Program-made: the position numbers and the translations under genes
In this document: one piece after another, positions 1 through 8,450 of the stretch
Layout of the letters: every line of letters starts with the position of its first letter
How positions within the stretch are numbered: position 1 is the first letter of the stretch
NCBI RefSeq assembly: GCF_000021925.1
Contig: NC_011830.1
Span: forward strand, 2,380,501 to 2,444,500
Direction of reading: 5' to 3'
Length of the DNA: 64,000 nucleotides
Source of the DNA: Desulfitobacterium hafniense DCB-2
GTDB taxonomy: Bacteria; Bacillota; Desulfitobacteriia; Desulfitobacteriales; Desulfitobacteriaceae
The notes under the pieces: generated by a model
What the model was told of the DNA's origin: nothing
Seen by the model: only the letters and a program-made list of their open reading frames with translations
The model's database searches: none

Positions 1-504
1 ATGAAAGCCAAGGATGCGGGCAGGGCTCTTGTCGATGGTTCTCTTACAAAATGCCTGCAGGTGGGTGCAGAGGTGCGCATGGCCTGCGAGAACGGGACGG
101 ATCCGGCGGAAGCCTTTGCTTCGGCCGCCGGGGGAAAGGTTATTATGAAAGGGACCGTAACGGCTCATGATTGGGAGAGTAAAGGAGGATATATGTATTG
201 CACCAATGAAATTACCGGTGCAGATGAATTTAAGGGCAATGTATTGAAAATATGGGTGAAAAATGAGAATCATATCTGCTGGTTGAACGGCAATCCTTAT
301 ATAACAAGTCCGGATCTGATACAGCTTGTGGATCGGCAGACAGGAGAACCTATCACCAACACAGATACGGCAGTGGACATGGAGGTATCTGTAGTAGCGA
401 TACCTAATTTGCGCTATCGCACAAAAGAGGCAATTGAACTCTTAGGACCTTCCCACTATGGCTTTGAGAAGATTAGCTATAAGCCCATGGAAGAATTCTT
501 TTGA
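1..504 (+). CDS. DUF917 family protein, C-terminal part (cut by window start)
   Basis: This is the C-terminal 167 residues of a DUF917-type protein. Seen: a segment reading DWESKGGYMYC, then EITGADEFKG and NENHICWLNG, then PDLIQLVDRQTGEPITNTD, the usual ending of this family. Family members are normally about 350-380 residues, so the N-terminal half lies outside the window and the ATG at base 1 is probably an internal Met. Some relatives act on hydantoin-type or amino-acid-derived ring substrates, but the substrate cannot be read from this fragment. A strong hairpin terminator follows 50 bases after the stop. The next gene (LysR) is convergent, so this gene ends an operon that starts upstream. 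Confidence 0.75.
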   Translation: MKAKDAGRALVDGSLTKCLQVGAEVRMACENGTDPAEAFASAAGGKVIMKGTVTAHDWESKGGYMYCTNEITGADEFKGNVLKIWVKNENHICWLNGNPYITSPDLIQLVDRQTGEPITNTDTAVDMEVSVVAIPNLRYRTKEAIELLGPSHYGFEKISYKPMEEFF

Positions 505-555
505 ATCAACTCCGGATTCATAGCAGTTGTCCGGCAGGACAGGTGAAAAGGCGGC

Positions 556-597
556 AAAAGACGACAACCGGCGGAAGCTGGAAGTCGTCTTTTGCTT
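556..597 (+). terminator. Intrinsic terminator after the DUF917 gene
   Basis: A 10-bp perfect stem (AAAAGACGAC / GTCGTCTTTT, arms 556-565 and 584-593) is followed by TGCTT. The opposite strand also reads out of the stem into TTTTGCC, so it may serve the convergent LysR gene as well. Confidence 0.75.
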
Positions 598-614
598 AAA
601 AGAAATGGGTGCAA

Positions 615-1496
615 TCACTTTCGTTGGGTAAGATAGTCGATTAACAAACAGGTTGAAGGGGTGCAGACTGTGTCTTTGTTCTGGATAATATAGGTACCCC
701 AAGCGGTATTCTCAAGCTGCAGGGGAAGTATCCGGACGGAAGGATTGGACACGGAATGGACAGTCTGGATATGGCAAAAGGACACGGCCAAATTGCTGGC
801 TACCATATTATTGGCCACGTTGGAATCGTGGGTTACCAAAAAGAAATCAGGATAGGAATTGACTTCATGGCATTTTTTCATAAAAAGACGATGCATGTCG
901 CAGACATCCCCTAAGGAAACGAAGGGCTGCTGATGGAGGTCGGCGGGGATAAGGTATTCCTTTGTCGCCAGAGGATTATCTTTGGATACCTGAAAGTAAA
1001 TCTCTCCACTCTGAATCAGTTTATAATTATAATCCGTGATTTGGGAGGGAGATGAGCCCAGAATCCCCATATCTGCTTCGCATGATTCCACTTTTTTGCG
1101 GACTTCACTGTCAAAGATTTCTTCAAAAGACAGAGCGATATTGGGATAATCCCGTTTAAAATCAACAAAGAGACCAGGAGAAAGGGCGTTCAAGGAGCCG
1201 AGACCAATAGCAATGTGGACTCGGCCTTTTTTGTTTTGGGAATCCGGCTGTAAGGATTCCTCAAATTCAGTAAATGACTCGACGAGGGGAAGTGCTTTTT
1301 CCAAGATGTCCCGCCCGGCAAGAGTCAGCTGCAGCTTGCTTTTATCCCTAAAAAATAAGGAGGCGCCGCATTCCTTCTCAAACTCATGGATAGACTTAGA
1401 AAGTGCTTGGCGGGTAATGAAGAGACGGTCGGCAGTCTTCGTAATGTTTAAGGTCTGGCAAACTTCAACAAAATAACGCAAATGTTGGATATCCAT
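615..1496 (-). CDS. LysR family transcriptional regulator
   Basis: A 293-residue LysR-type regulator. The N-terminal winged HTH (about residues 1-60) begins MDIQHLRYFVEVCQTLN and carries the typical ITRQALSKSIHEFEKECG recognition region. The rest is a periplasmic-binding-protein-like effector domain. It is divergent from the Tat flavoprotein reductase, with 152 bases between them, the usual arrangement for a LysR protein controlling its neighbour. That gap is AT-rich and holds several T-N11-A matches, but no unique operator can be named. The ligand is unknown. A decayed paralogue of this gene lies at 5657-6165 on the same strand. Confidence 0.92.
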   Translation of the reverse strand: MDIQHLRYFVEVCQTLNITKTADRLFITRQALSKSIHEFEKECGASLFFRDKSKLQLTLAGRDILEKALPLVESFTEFEESLQPDSQNKKGRVHIAIGLGSLNALSPGLFVDFKRDYPNIALSFEEIFDSEVRKKVESCEADMGILGSSPSQITDYNYKLIQSGEIYFQVSKDNPLATKEYLIPADLHQQPFVSLGDVCDMHRLFMKKCHEVNSYPDFFLVTHDSNVANNMVASNLAVSFCHIQTVHSVSNPSVRILPLQLENTAWGTYIIQNKDTVCTPSTCLLIDYLTQRK

Positions 1497-1648
1497 AAAT
1501 ACCTCCTCAATAAGGGAGCAACTTTTAGTTGACAGGAAGTGAAAATAGCATCTGCTTCCCCAGGTGGGTTGTGAATAATATAATTATAACAAGAAGACGA
1601 AAAACATACAACTATATCAAAAAATGTAGAATTTAGGGAGGCGCAAAC

Positions 1649-3208
1649 ATGGAAAAACTATCTGTCAACGTCAGTCGCAGAAACTTTCTCAGGGGAGCCG
1701 CAGCAAGCGCAGTGGGGATTGCCGCTATGGGAGTTCTGGGGGGATGCTCTGCAAATCCCACCGGGAAAACCAATGACAATGAAACCGGTGAGGTGCCCCT
1801 GAATATATCAGAAACAATCTCGGCCGATGTAGTCGTGGTCGGGGCCGGGTCCTCGGGGGTCTGCGCCACGGTGCAGGCGGCACAACTTGGTGCCAAGGTC
1901 GTTTTGCTGGAGAAGAATGCCTTCCTCGGAGGAAATGGGGCCGGAACGGAAGGAATGTTTGCGATCGGAAGCCGGATGCAGCAAGAACTGGGTGTGGGAA
2001 CGGAGATTAACTTCCGCGATGTCATTGCTACCGAGGCAGAGTTCTTTAATTATCGTGTGAATGCCCTGTTCTGGAAGGACTTGGTCGAGGCTTCCGCAGA
2101 TAACCTGAACTGGCTGATAGATTGTGGCGTTCCTTTTTCCGGAGTAGTGGATGATTATCATGGTTTGGGCAAAATCAAAGCGTTCCACTGGTTTAAAGAG
2201 GGTAAAGGCAAGAACTATATTGACGCAATGATCGCTAAGGCCGAAGAGTTAGGCGTTAAAATTATGACCAAAACTCCTGCGAATGATTTGATTCTGGATG
2301 GGGGTAAGGTGGTTGGAATTTATGCCACCAAAGAGGATAGCAGTATTTTGCAAATCGACTGCAAGGCGGTTATTCTTGCCTCAGGCGGCTATGCAAACAA
2401 TGAAGAAATGATGAAAGATCGTGGCTACGACCTGACCTACAGCATTAACCAGGGGCTGCCCGGGCATGATGGCGATGGGCTGAGAATGGCTTCAGCAGCA
2501 GGCGGGGAGGATGTATCCCGGCAGAGAGGATTCTTAAGAGAGCCTTATTCCCATGGCATAGATTTCTTTGGCACCATGACACAGGCGTTGCACCGGGGCG
2601 GTCCTTTCCTCTGGGTGAATGAAGAGGCTCAGCGCTATGCCAATGAAGCGTGTGGTGCGTTTACGCCGGGGAACAACTCCAATGCTGTGCACACTCAGCG
2701 TAAATCTTTCCTGATTTTCGACAGGGGAGTATTGGAAGGCCTGGCCAAGAAGGTGGAGAACCTTGTTGAAGATGTGGAAGATGCCGTGGCCAAATGCCCC
2801 AGCCAAAATATCTATAAAGCAGATACCGTGGAGGAACTGGCTCAAAAAGCCGGCCTGGACCCTGCTGTATTGAAAGAAACCGTATCCCGCTATAACGAAC
2901 TTTGCCAAAAAGGCTTAGATGAAGACTTCAACAAACCGGCCGATAAAATGGTCGGCATGACCAAAGCTCCTTACTATATCTTTAGACAGGATCTGGCCTT
3001 CTGGACATCTATCGGCGGTATCAGCACCAACCGCAAAATGGAGGTCATCAACAAAATGGGTGAGCCCATTCCCGGCTTGTATGCTGTGGGAACAGACGGC
3101 TGTGAGCTCTACAGAGAGACGTATACCATGAATGTACCGGCCTCCTGCAATGCCAACAATTGTCATTCAGGCCGGATCGCAGCGAAAAATGCTGCCGCGG
3201 CTCTGTAA
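1649..3208 (+). CDS. Tat-exported FAD-dependent reductase (fumarate-reductase flavoprotein superfamily)
   Basis: A 519-residue flavoprotein. The N-terminus has a twin-arginine motif SRRNFLRG (Arg10-Arg11), a hydrophobic stretch and a lipobox ending LGGC (Cys33), so it should be exported folded with FAD and anchored outside the membrane. The dinucleotide motif VVVVGAGSSG lies at 61-70 and Glu of LLEK binds the adenine ribose in this fold. The C-terminus has GGISTNRKMEV and PIPGLYAVGTDG, as in FrdA/flavocytochrome c. The HGANRLGGNA-type segment of true fumarate reductases is replaced by a different sequence around ETYTMNVPASCNANNCHSGR, so the acceptor is probably not fumarate. The FMN-lipoprotein 60 bases downstream is the likely electron donor. 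Confidence 0.88.
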   Translation: MEKLSVNVSRRNFLRGAAASAVGIAAMGVLGGCSANPTGKTNDNETGEVPLNISETISADVVVVGAGSSGVCATVQAAQLGAKVVLLEKNAFLGGNGAGTEGMFAIGSRMQQELGVGTEINFRDVIATEAEFFNYRVNALFWKDLVEASADNLNWLIDCGVPFSGVVDDYHGLGKIKAFHWFKEGKGKNYIDAMIAKAEELGVKIMTKTPANDLILDGGKVVGIYATKEDSSILQIDCKAVILASGGYANNEEMMKDRGYDLTYSINQGLPGHDGDGLRMASAAGGEDVSRQRGFLREPYSHGIDFFGTMTQALHRGGPFLWVNEEAQRYANEACGAFTPGNNSNAVHTQRKSFLIFDRGVLEGLAKKVENLVEDVEDAVAKCPSQNIYKADTVEELAQKAGLDPAVLKETVSRYNELCQKGLDEDFNKPADKMVGMTKAPYYIFRQDLAFWTSIGGISTNRKMEVINKMGEPIPGLYAVGTDGCELYRETYTMNVPASCNANNCHSGRIAAKNAAAAL

Positions 3209-3268
3209 AGTTGTCCTGCAGAAATAGAGTAGAGGGTAACCTATTTATTATGGAGGGTGAAATTTGAA

Positions 3269-3685
3269 ATGAGTAAGTTGAAAAAGACCCTGACGGCGAT
3301 TGTATGTGTGATGTTAACATTGTCCTTAGCAGGCTGCTCAGAAGGCGCAAAGGGTTCTGCTAATCAGGCAAAGGAAAAGAAACAACTGTACACTCCCGGA
3401 GACTATATAGCTCAGGCCGAGGGTAAGGATGGCCCTGTAAAGGTAAAAGTCACCTTCAGTAAATCAGAAATTACAGCAATCGATATTCTGGAACAAACGG
3501 AGACTCCCGGACTGGGTGATGAGGCGCTGAAAACAGTAGCGGAGCAAATCAAAGGGCAGCAATCCTTAAGCGTGGATACCGTTTCCGGAGCTACCCTATC
3601 CAGTCAGGCCATGCTTACGGCGGTGGAAGACTGCGTAGAACAGGCAGGTGCTGATCCGGAGCAACTTAAAGAAGGTAAGCAATAA
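3269..3685 (+). CDS. FMN-binding domain lipoprotein
   Basis: A 138-residue exported electron carrier. A short signal peptide ends in the lipobox SLAGC (Cys23). The body is an FMN_bind domain ending with VSGATLSS (SGAT at about 106-109), the motif whose Thr is covalently flavinylated by an ApbE-type transferase. The ATG at 3269 is preferred because GGAGGG sits about 11 bases upstream; an in-frame GTG at 3257 is possible. It follows the Tat flavoprotein by 60 bases. The inferred route is membrane quinol or flavin donor, to this FMN carrier, to the FAD reductase. No apbE gene is seen in the window. Confidence 0.88.
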   Translation: MSKLKKTLTAIVCVMLTLSLAGCSEGAKGSANQAKEKKQLYTPGDYIAQAEGKDGPVKVKVTFSKSEITAIDILEQTETPGLGDEALKTVAEQIKGQQSLSVDTVSGATLSSQAMLTAVEDCVEQAGADPEQLKEGKQ

Positions 3686-3841
3686 CTTATTTGCAAAGAA
3701 TAGTGTTGTGTAAGCTGGAAGTCGCCTTTGCTGATTGTTGACATGGATTCTATGACTCATAAAGTTGATGACCTTAATTTTTCTCAGATCCATTGCCTTC
3801 AGTGGATTGGAACGCTGGAGAACCCTATAATGATTAGAATA

Positions 3842-3889
3842 GAAGACAGAAAAGGCTGTGAGTTGACTGCTCCAGCCTTTTCTGTCTTC
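3842..3889 (-). terminator. Strong hairpin terminator between convergent genes
   Basis: Perfect 17-bp arms (3842-3858 and 3873-3889, core GACAGAAAAGGCTG) with a 14-base loop. On the minus strand it is followed by TATTCTAATC, so it best fits termination of the Lrp-B3/B4 operon. It also lies about 150 bases after the FMN lipoprotein. The stretch 3686-3841 holds no gene I can support. Confidence 0.7.
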
Positions 3890-3956
3890 TACGCCAAGCG
3901 CTTATTCCCTCTGGAGGCTGCACCCTTACCGATTGCGAATTGCCGATTCTTTGCCA

Positions 3957-4622
3957 TCAGCATTTTTTTACGATTAATGTCTTCGCCTCAACGACTCCGC
4001 AATAATCTTTTAAATACGAAGCAAGCCTTTCCAGCCAATAATCCAGTTCCTCCGTACCGTCAAAGGAATAGATAATGGTCGCTATTTCATGCTCACCAGG
4101 TTGGATCATAGCTCTGCGGCTGTCGCTGCTGGGGTTGCCAAAAGGCCCTGACTGATCATAGAGGGTAGGCAGGTATTCGATGTTCACAGCAGACTTCCCT
4201 ATCCCATCGTAATGGGTTCCCTTTTCGGCACGCCGAAGCTCAAGGTTCCCCTGGAGCTGCTTCGTATCATAGGAGCCGATGGAGTAGCCGGAGGAAATGG
4301 AAATGAGATTATTGATCTCGACAATGTTATTGATGCGATAGAGGCCTTTGCCTTGCACGATACGGCGAAGCATAGCTTCCGCAGCGTTACGATAGTCATG
4401 AGGAGATTTGCCAAGGGCCTTATAGGCTTGACGCGTTGCCGCAATATGGGGATTTTGAGCTATTGTCTCAGTTGAATAGTCCTTGGCTAATGTCGTAATC
4501 GTATCGTCAAATAAGCTGATCAATTTCGGTGTGCTCGGCATAACGGCAGCCTTATAGAACAGAACACCTAAGGCAGCTCCCGGACAAAGTGAAACCAATT
4601 CGTCTGAGATAGAAATCTTCAT
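3957..4622 (-). CDS. B3/B4 tRNA-binding domain protein (PheT-like editing fold)
   Basis: A 221-residue protein matching stand-alone B3/B4 domain proteins, which resemble the editing module of phenylalanyl-tRNA synthetase beta chain. Typical pieces are ALGKSPHDYRNAAEAMLRR, NNIVEINNLISISSGYSIGSYD and GPFGNPSSDSRR. Such proteins are thought to act on misacylated tRNA or amino-acid-like ligands; the substrate here is unknown. The ATG at 4622 is preferred to the TTG at 4643 because the shorter start gives the usual MKISISDE N-terminus. It follows the Lrp-family gene by 29 bases on the same strand, so the two are probably co-transcribed. A truncated paralogue lies at 6166-6346. Confidence 0.82.
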   Translation of the reverse strand: MKISISDELVSLCPGAALGVLFYKAAVMPSTPKLISLFDDTITTLAKDYSTETIAQNPHIAATRQAYKALGKSPHDYRNAAEAMLRRIVQGKGLYRINNIVEINNLISISSGYSIGSYDTKQLQGNLELRRAEKGTHYDGIGKSAVNIEYLPTLYDQSGPFGNPSSDSRRAMIQPGEHEIATIIYSFDGTEELDYWLERLASYLKDYCGVVEAKTLIVKKC

Positions 4623-4651
4623 TGTGTTCACCACTCTTTCCAAAAAACAAT

Positions 4652-5095
4652 TTATAAAAGATTAATGATACGATCATTGACGTCTACTTGGGAAAAGACG
4701 ATGGATGTCTCCGTTAAGGCATAGGAGGATATGGCATTGATGAAGTGTTCAATATCCGCTAAAGAAGGAACCGACAATTTGACGATAAAGCACGCGGCCC
4801 CCGCAATTCTGTAGCACCACTCGCTGTATTCATAATCTTTCATAAACTCTTTAAATGTCTCGTATTGTCCGTCTTTCATGGTGACTTCAACGATACAGTC
4901 GATTGCGCAGCCAAGCTTCTTTTTGTTTAAACGGATGGTATATCCCTCAATAATGTTATGCTCCTCAAGCCTTCTTACCCGTTCGGTAACGGAAGGTGGT
5001 GAAAGATTAACCCGTTTTGACAACTCCCTTATGGAAAGACGGCTATCAGTTTGTAATTCATGCAAAATCCGCATATCCACTTCGTCAATTTTCAT
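4652..5095 (-). CDS. Lrp/AsnC family transcriptional regulator
   Basis: A 147-residue Lrp-type regulator. The N-terminal HTH reads DMRILHELQTDSRLSIRELSKRVNLSPPSVTERVRRLEE (split here only for description: helix-turn-helix at about 5-50). A C-terminal RAM/ligand domain follows, with the CYRIAGAACFIVKLSVPS strand region. It is divergent from the AhpD-like gene and immediately upstream of the B3/B4 protein. Lrp members sense amino acids, which fits a partner with an amino-acid/tRNA-editing fold. A small palindrome at 5195-5208 in the divergent gap is a possible operator. Confidence 0.93.
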   Translation of the reverse strand: MKIDEVDMRILHELQTDSRLSIRELSKRVNLSPPSVTERVRRLEEHNIIEGYTIRLNKKKLGCAIDCIVEVTMKDGQYETFKEFMKDYEYSEWCYRIAGAACFIVKLSVPSLADIEHFINAISSYALTETSIVFSQVDVNDRIINLL

Positions 5096-5194
5096 TTGAA
5101 CACCTTATTTCAAAAAAATATATCAATAGCAACATGAAGAGGATGATATTGTAGCATATGGAATATATGTTTGATTATACCTCTGTTATAATTG

Positions 5195-5208
5195 TTTCGT
5201 CAACGAAA
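5195..5208. promoter_or_regulatory. Candidate operator palindrome in the Lrp/AhpD divergent promoter
   Basis: A perfect 6-2-6 palindrome TTTCGT-CA-ACGAAA lies 3 bases after a TATAAT box (5187-5192) and just before the AGGAGGGAG ribosome-binding site of the AhpD-like gene. Its position over the expected transcription start suits a repressor site, possibly for the adjacent Lrp protein. This is inference. Confidence 0.4.
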
Positions 5209-5232
5209 TGCATGATTATAGGAGGGAGCACT

Positions 5233-5649
5233 ATGGAAATGATTTCTTTTTCCCAGAACGGTTTTACACCCTTTCAACAATTGTTAGGACATAACAAGGA
5301 TCTATTGGAAAAATGGATATCGCTGGAAGATTGCCTTTTTTCCAGTGATACATTTTCCCCAGAATTAAAAGAGGAGGTTCGTCGCATCCTGGCTTTCAAC
5401 AACGGCTGTGAATACTGCAAAGCGAAGGGGGCTCCCGCAAAAACGATCATGGACCCGCGGACACAAGGGGCTGTTCATATCGCGGATATGTCCGGTAAAA
5501 AAACGCATATGAGTGACGACGATTTCAGCGCGATAAGAGAAGTGTTTTCAGATGGTGAAATTTCGGAGCTTCTGGCGCTTATTTGCTTTATAACGGCTTG
5601 TCAAAGGTTTGGAGCTTTACTGAACTTAGGGCCAAGCTGCCAAATTTGA
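5233..5649 (+). CDS. Carboxymuconolactone decarboxylase / AhpD-like protein
   Basis: A 138-residue helical protein with the redox motif of the AhpD family: FNNGCEYCKAKG, a Cys-x2-Cys pair at about residues 54-57. Family members reduce peroxides or act as disulfide relays; others are decarboxylases. The ATG at 5233 has AGGAGGGAGCACT directly upstream and is preferred over an earlier in-frame ATG at 5158. The last residues abut the break-point of the LysR pseudogene, so the native C-terminus may be slightly altered, but GALLNLGPS looks like a natural ending. Confidence 0.75.
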   Translation: MEMISFSQNGFTPFQQLLGHNKDLLEKWISLEDCLFSSDTFSPELKEEVRRILAFNNGCEYCKAKGAPAKTIMDPRTQGAVHIADMSGKKTHMSDDDFSAIREVFSDGEISELLALICFITACQRFGALLNLGPSCQI

Positions 5650-5656
5650 GTTTTAC

Positions 5657-6165
5657 ACCGGGTGCAGACCGAATCTTTATTCTGGATAATATAGGTACCC
5701 CAAACAGTATCCTCAAGCTGCAGGGGAAGGACCCGGACAGAGGGATTAGATATAGAATTGACAGTCTGGATATGGCAAAAAGACACGGCTGAATTATTGA
5801 CCACCATAGTATTGGCGACATTCGAATCGTGGGTTACCAGAAAGAGGTCAGGATAAGAATGAACTTCATGGCATTTTTCCATAAAGAGACGATGCATATC
5901 GCAGACATCCCCCAAAGAAACAAAGGGCCGCAAGAGGATTATCTATAGATACCTGGAAATAAATCTGACCGCTCTGAATTAATGTATAGCTGTAATCTGA
6001 GATTTTGTCGGAAGATGAGCCCAGAATTCCCAGATCTACTTCCTCTGATTCCACTTCTTTACTTTTTGAATCCGGCTTTAAAGATTCTTCAAAGTCAGTA
6101 AATGAATCGACAAGAGGAATGGCTTTCTCCATAATGTCCCGCCCGGCAAGGGTCAGCTGCAGCTG
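5657..6165 (-). pseudogene. Remnant of a second LysR gene (internal deletions, frameshift)
   Basis: Minus-strand translation matches the intact LysR at 615-1496 closely: LQLTLAGRDIMEKAIPLVDSF near 6165-6090, then EVDLGILGSSSDKISDYSY and IQSGQIYFQVS, then in another frame RPFVSLGDVCDMHRLFMEKC and WGTYIIQNKDSVC. About 44 residues after the first block are missing, a second short deletion follows NPLA with a frame change, and both the HTH region and the last residues are gone. At 6165 it is joined in line to a B3/B4 fragment. It cannot make a functional regulator. Confidence 0.85.
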
Positions 6166-6346
6166 CAATATGAGGATTCTGAGCTATTTTTTCAGTTGAA
6201 TAGTTTTCCGATAATGCCGCCACCGCAGCGTCAAATAGTGTGAACAATTCCTGTGTACTCGGGGCAACGCTGGCCTGATAAGACAGAACACCTAAGGCAG
6301 CTCCCGGACAAACTGCATAGACCTCATCTGAAATAGAAATTTTCAT
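6166..6346 (-). pseudogene. Remnant of a second B3/B4 protein gene (N-terminus only)
   Basis: The start ATG at 6346 and the first 60 codons are kept: MKISISDEVYAVCPGAALGVL, then SENYSTEKIAQNPHIAA, closely matching the intact gene at 3957-4622. Homology stops at about 6165, where the sequence becomes LysR. The pair keeps the same order and strand as the intact LysR and B3/B4 genes, which implies loss of everything between them in a duplicated block. Confidence 0.85.
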
Positions 6347-6578
6347 GTTTTTACCCACTCTTTCTATCATTGTCCTTATATAAATGACCATAGAATAAAT
6401 GACACCAGAGAGCACAGTTGTCCCTCTATGTAATCGCATTGTATAATTTCTTTCGTAGTAAGTAAATATGGAATGACTCTCGCTTTCTCTGTAAAAAACC
6501 TGTGATCATCCGCAACATAATTATCAGGAATCCATTTTAAAGCTTTGCTATGATTCATTTGAAAGGAGGCGATAAGCA

Positions 6579-7454
6579 ATGAATATGTTGGCTCAATTTA
6601 ATGAGGTCATGGCTTATATTGAAAAAAACTTGCTGGATGATATTGAGCCGGGGCAGATTTCCCGTATAGCCGGCTGCTCAGAATATCACTTTCGCAGAAT
6701 GTTTTCTTTTCTGGCCGGAATGCCCTTGGGTGAATATATTCGCCGCAGACGGCTGTCATTGGCGGGTACGCTGTTGAGAGCTGAACAAGTCAAGATTATC
6801 GATTTGGCATTGCAGCTGGGCTATGAGTCCCCGGAAGCTTTCAGCAAGGCTTTTCAAGCCATGCATGGAGTAGCTCCCTCTCAAGCCAAAAAAGCAAATG
6901 CGGAACTTAAAGTCATGCCCCCCATGACCTTCCAATTAACGATTAAAGGAGGAACAGAAATGAACTATCGCCTTGTGGAAAAAGATGAATTCTATATCGT
7001 CGGGTTTAAAAAACGGATTACCATGCAATTCAAAGGCATTAATCCGGAAATGGATTCCTTAGTACAAAAACTGACACCTCAAATCATCGCTGAATTGAAA
7101 AGTTTGTGCGATACCGAACCCAAAGGCATGCTTAGTGTTTCCGCGAATTTTGATGAGCGCACCGCAGAAGGCTCCCAGCTTGACCAGTACATTGGCGTTG
7201 CCACATCCCAGGCAATGTCCAATCACTATGATCTGCTGCATGTTCCGGCAGCCACCTGGGCGGTGTTTAAAGCGGTGGGAACTTTCCCGGAAGCTCTTCA
7301 GGATACATGGGCCAAAATATATGCCGAATGGTTCCCTGCATCAGGATATGAAATGACCGGGGGGCCTGAGTTATTGTGGAACGAAACCCCGGATACCAGC
7401 AAGCCCGATTACAAAAGCGAAATCTGGATTCCTGTCCGCAAAAGTATCGGCTAA
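6579..7454 (+). CDS. AraC family regulator with GyrI-like effector domain
   Basis: A 291-residue regulator. The AraC double HTH is N-terminal (about 8-105: ISRIAGCSEYHFRRMFSFLAG and DLALQLGYESPEAFSKAF). A GyrI/SOUL-like small-molecule domain follows (about 125-290: YRLVEKDEFYIVGFKKRI, and WAVFKAVGTFPEALQDTW). This HTH-first order is the Rob/BmrR-like type that senses lipophilic drugs. It has a strong AAAGGAGG ribosome-binding site. A paralogue with the same layout is at 49877-50740. The short reading frame after it (7468-7542, ending TVEKLLTKLSLD) looks like the tail of a lost gene. Confidence 0.92.
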   Translation: MNMLAQFNEVMAYIEKNLLDDIEPGQISRIAGCSEYHFRRMFSFLAGMPLGEYIRRRRLSLAGTLLRAEQVKIIDLALQLGYESPEAFSKAFQAMHGVAPSQAKKANAELKVMPPMTFQLTIKGGTEMNYRLVEKDEFYIVGFKKRITMQFKGINPEMDSLVQKLTPQIIAELKSLCDTEPKGMLSVSANFDERTAEGSQLDQYIGVATSQAMSNHYDLLHVPAATWAVFKAVGTFPEALQDTWAKIYAEWFPASGYEMTGGPELLWNETPDTSKPDYKSEIWIPVRKSIG

Positions 7455-7547
7455 ATTCACCAGTGTGATGATTAAACAGGATGACAGCTATATCTCAGCC
7501 TCTACAGTGGAAAAGTTACTGACAAAGCTGTCTCTCGACTGAGTTTT

Positions 7548-8417
7548 TCAAACCTCATATCCGAAAAGGGTGAGCTGGTTTTGGCCTGTGGTGCAAATCT
7601 CAATCTCCACAGCGTCCAATTGAATGGTATTGCCTATGCCTAACCCGGTATGGCTGCCGATAAATGAGGTTTGCAGGGTTGTGATGACATCCCAGGGGTT
7701 AGCGGCACCCAGCACAGCAGTGGTGATGTCGAATTCAAGAGGGTTTGTTAAATAATTAAGAGTGCCGATGATGGCAAGGCTGATTTGATCCAATTGAATC
7801 CAGGCTGCCTGAGGATTGGGCCGCCAATTAAGGAGCATCGAGCTGACGCCTACGGCAAGGGTCAGGCTGAGCCGGCAATAGAACTTGATCACAACCTGTT
7901 CAATGTCCAAATAATCAGCCAGGGCGGGGAGCAGGTTGTATCCCAGGACGATATTTCCTCCGGTTTGGGTGAGCAATGCCGAGGCTAAAGAGGCAACGCT
8001 GCCGTTACGAAGCCCGACGGCATTATTGACATTGGTGAAATCCGTGCGGCCGTTATAAGCTGCCTGGGTAGCTGTAGCGGCCCCGGAAGTATTGCAGTCT
8101 ATCTGCTCGTCGGATGTTCTCACCATGAGGGTGTTGTTAGCTTTGAGCTGATAGGGTGAAGGAAAGTTCTGATTAACGGTGCTGAAGGGTGTTGTTATCC
8201 TCAGGGAAAGAAAATCGTCACTGCCGTCGCTCAAGAGAATGGATACAGCCAGGGGGGCCGTTCCTTGCACTGCTGTCAGGCAAATACTTTTCCCCGCTGC
8301 CGGAGTCCAAAGTCCCTGCCTGGTGGGCAGAACACCAAAGCGGTCATATTTGATCGTGCTGGAGCTTTTCTCGATAGCCACTGGAATAGACTGGGGAGTT
8401 TGCAGAACTTGTCTCAT
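7548..8417 (-). CDS. Uncharacterised beta-rich surface-type protein with inserted domain
   Basis: A 289-residue protein with no family I can name. The N-terminal 105 residues and the last nine match the neighbouring 123-residue protein: LWTPAAGKSICLTAVQG, then NFPSPYQL, and the terminal strand LTLFGYEV. Between them lies an extra block of about 160 residues, rich in Leu, Asn, Thr and Gly with alternating hydrophobics (for example QVVIKFYCRLSLTLAVG), that looks like a second beta-sandwich. No signal peptide or membrane segment is seen. The AAAGGAGTG ribosome-binding site is good. Its neighbours are DUF4183 proteins found on spores or cell surfaces, so a spore-surface or appendage role is inferred. 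Confidence 0.6.
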   Translation of the reverse strand: MRQVLQTPQSIPVAIEKSSSTIKYDRFGVLPTRQGLWTPAAGKSICLTAVQGTAPLAVSILLSDGSDDFLSLRITTPFSTVNQNFPSPYQLKANNTLMVRTSDEQIDCNTSGAATATQAAYNGRTDFTNVNNAVGLRNGSVASLASALLTQTGGNIVLGYNLLPALADYLDIEQVVIKFYCRLSLTLAVGVSSMLLNWRPNPQAAWIQLDQISLAIIGTLNYLTNPLEFDITTAVLGAANPWDVITTLQTSFIGSHTGLGIGNTIQLDAVEIEICTTGQNQLTLFGYEV

Positions 8418-8450
8418 AATCCGGCACTCCTTTGGTTTGCGGACATAGCC

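Noticed and set aside
7468..7542. Small gene of 24 codons after the AraC regulator
   Set aside because: No ribosome-binding site and no recognisable family; it looks like the tail of a lost gene.
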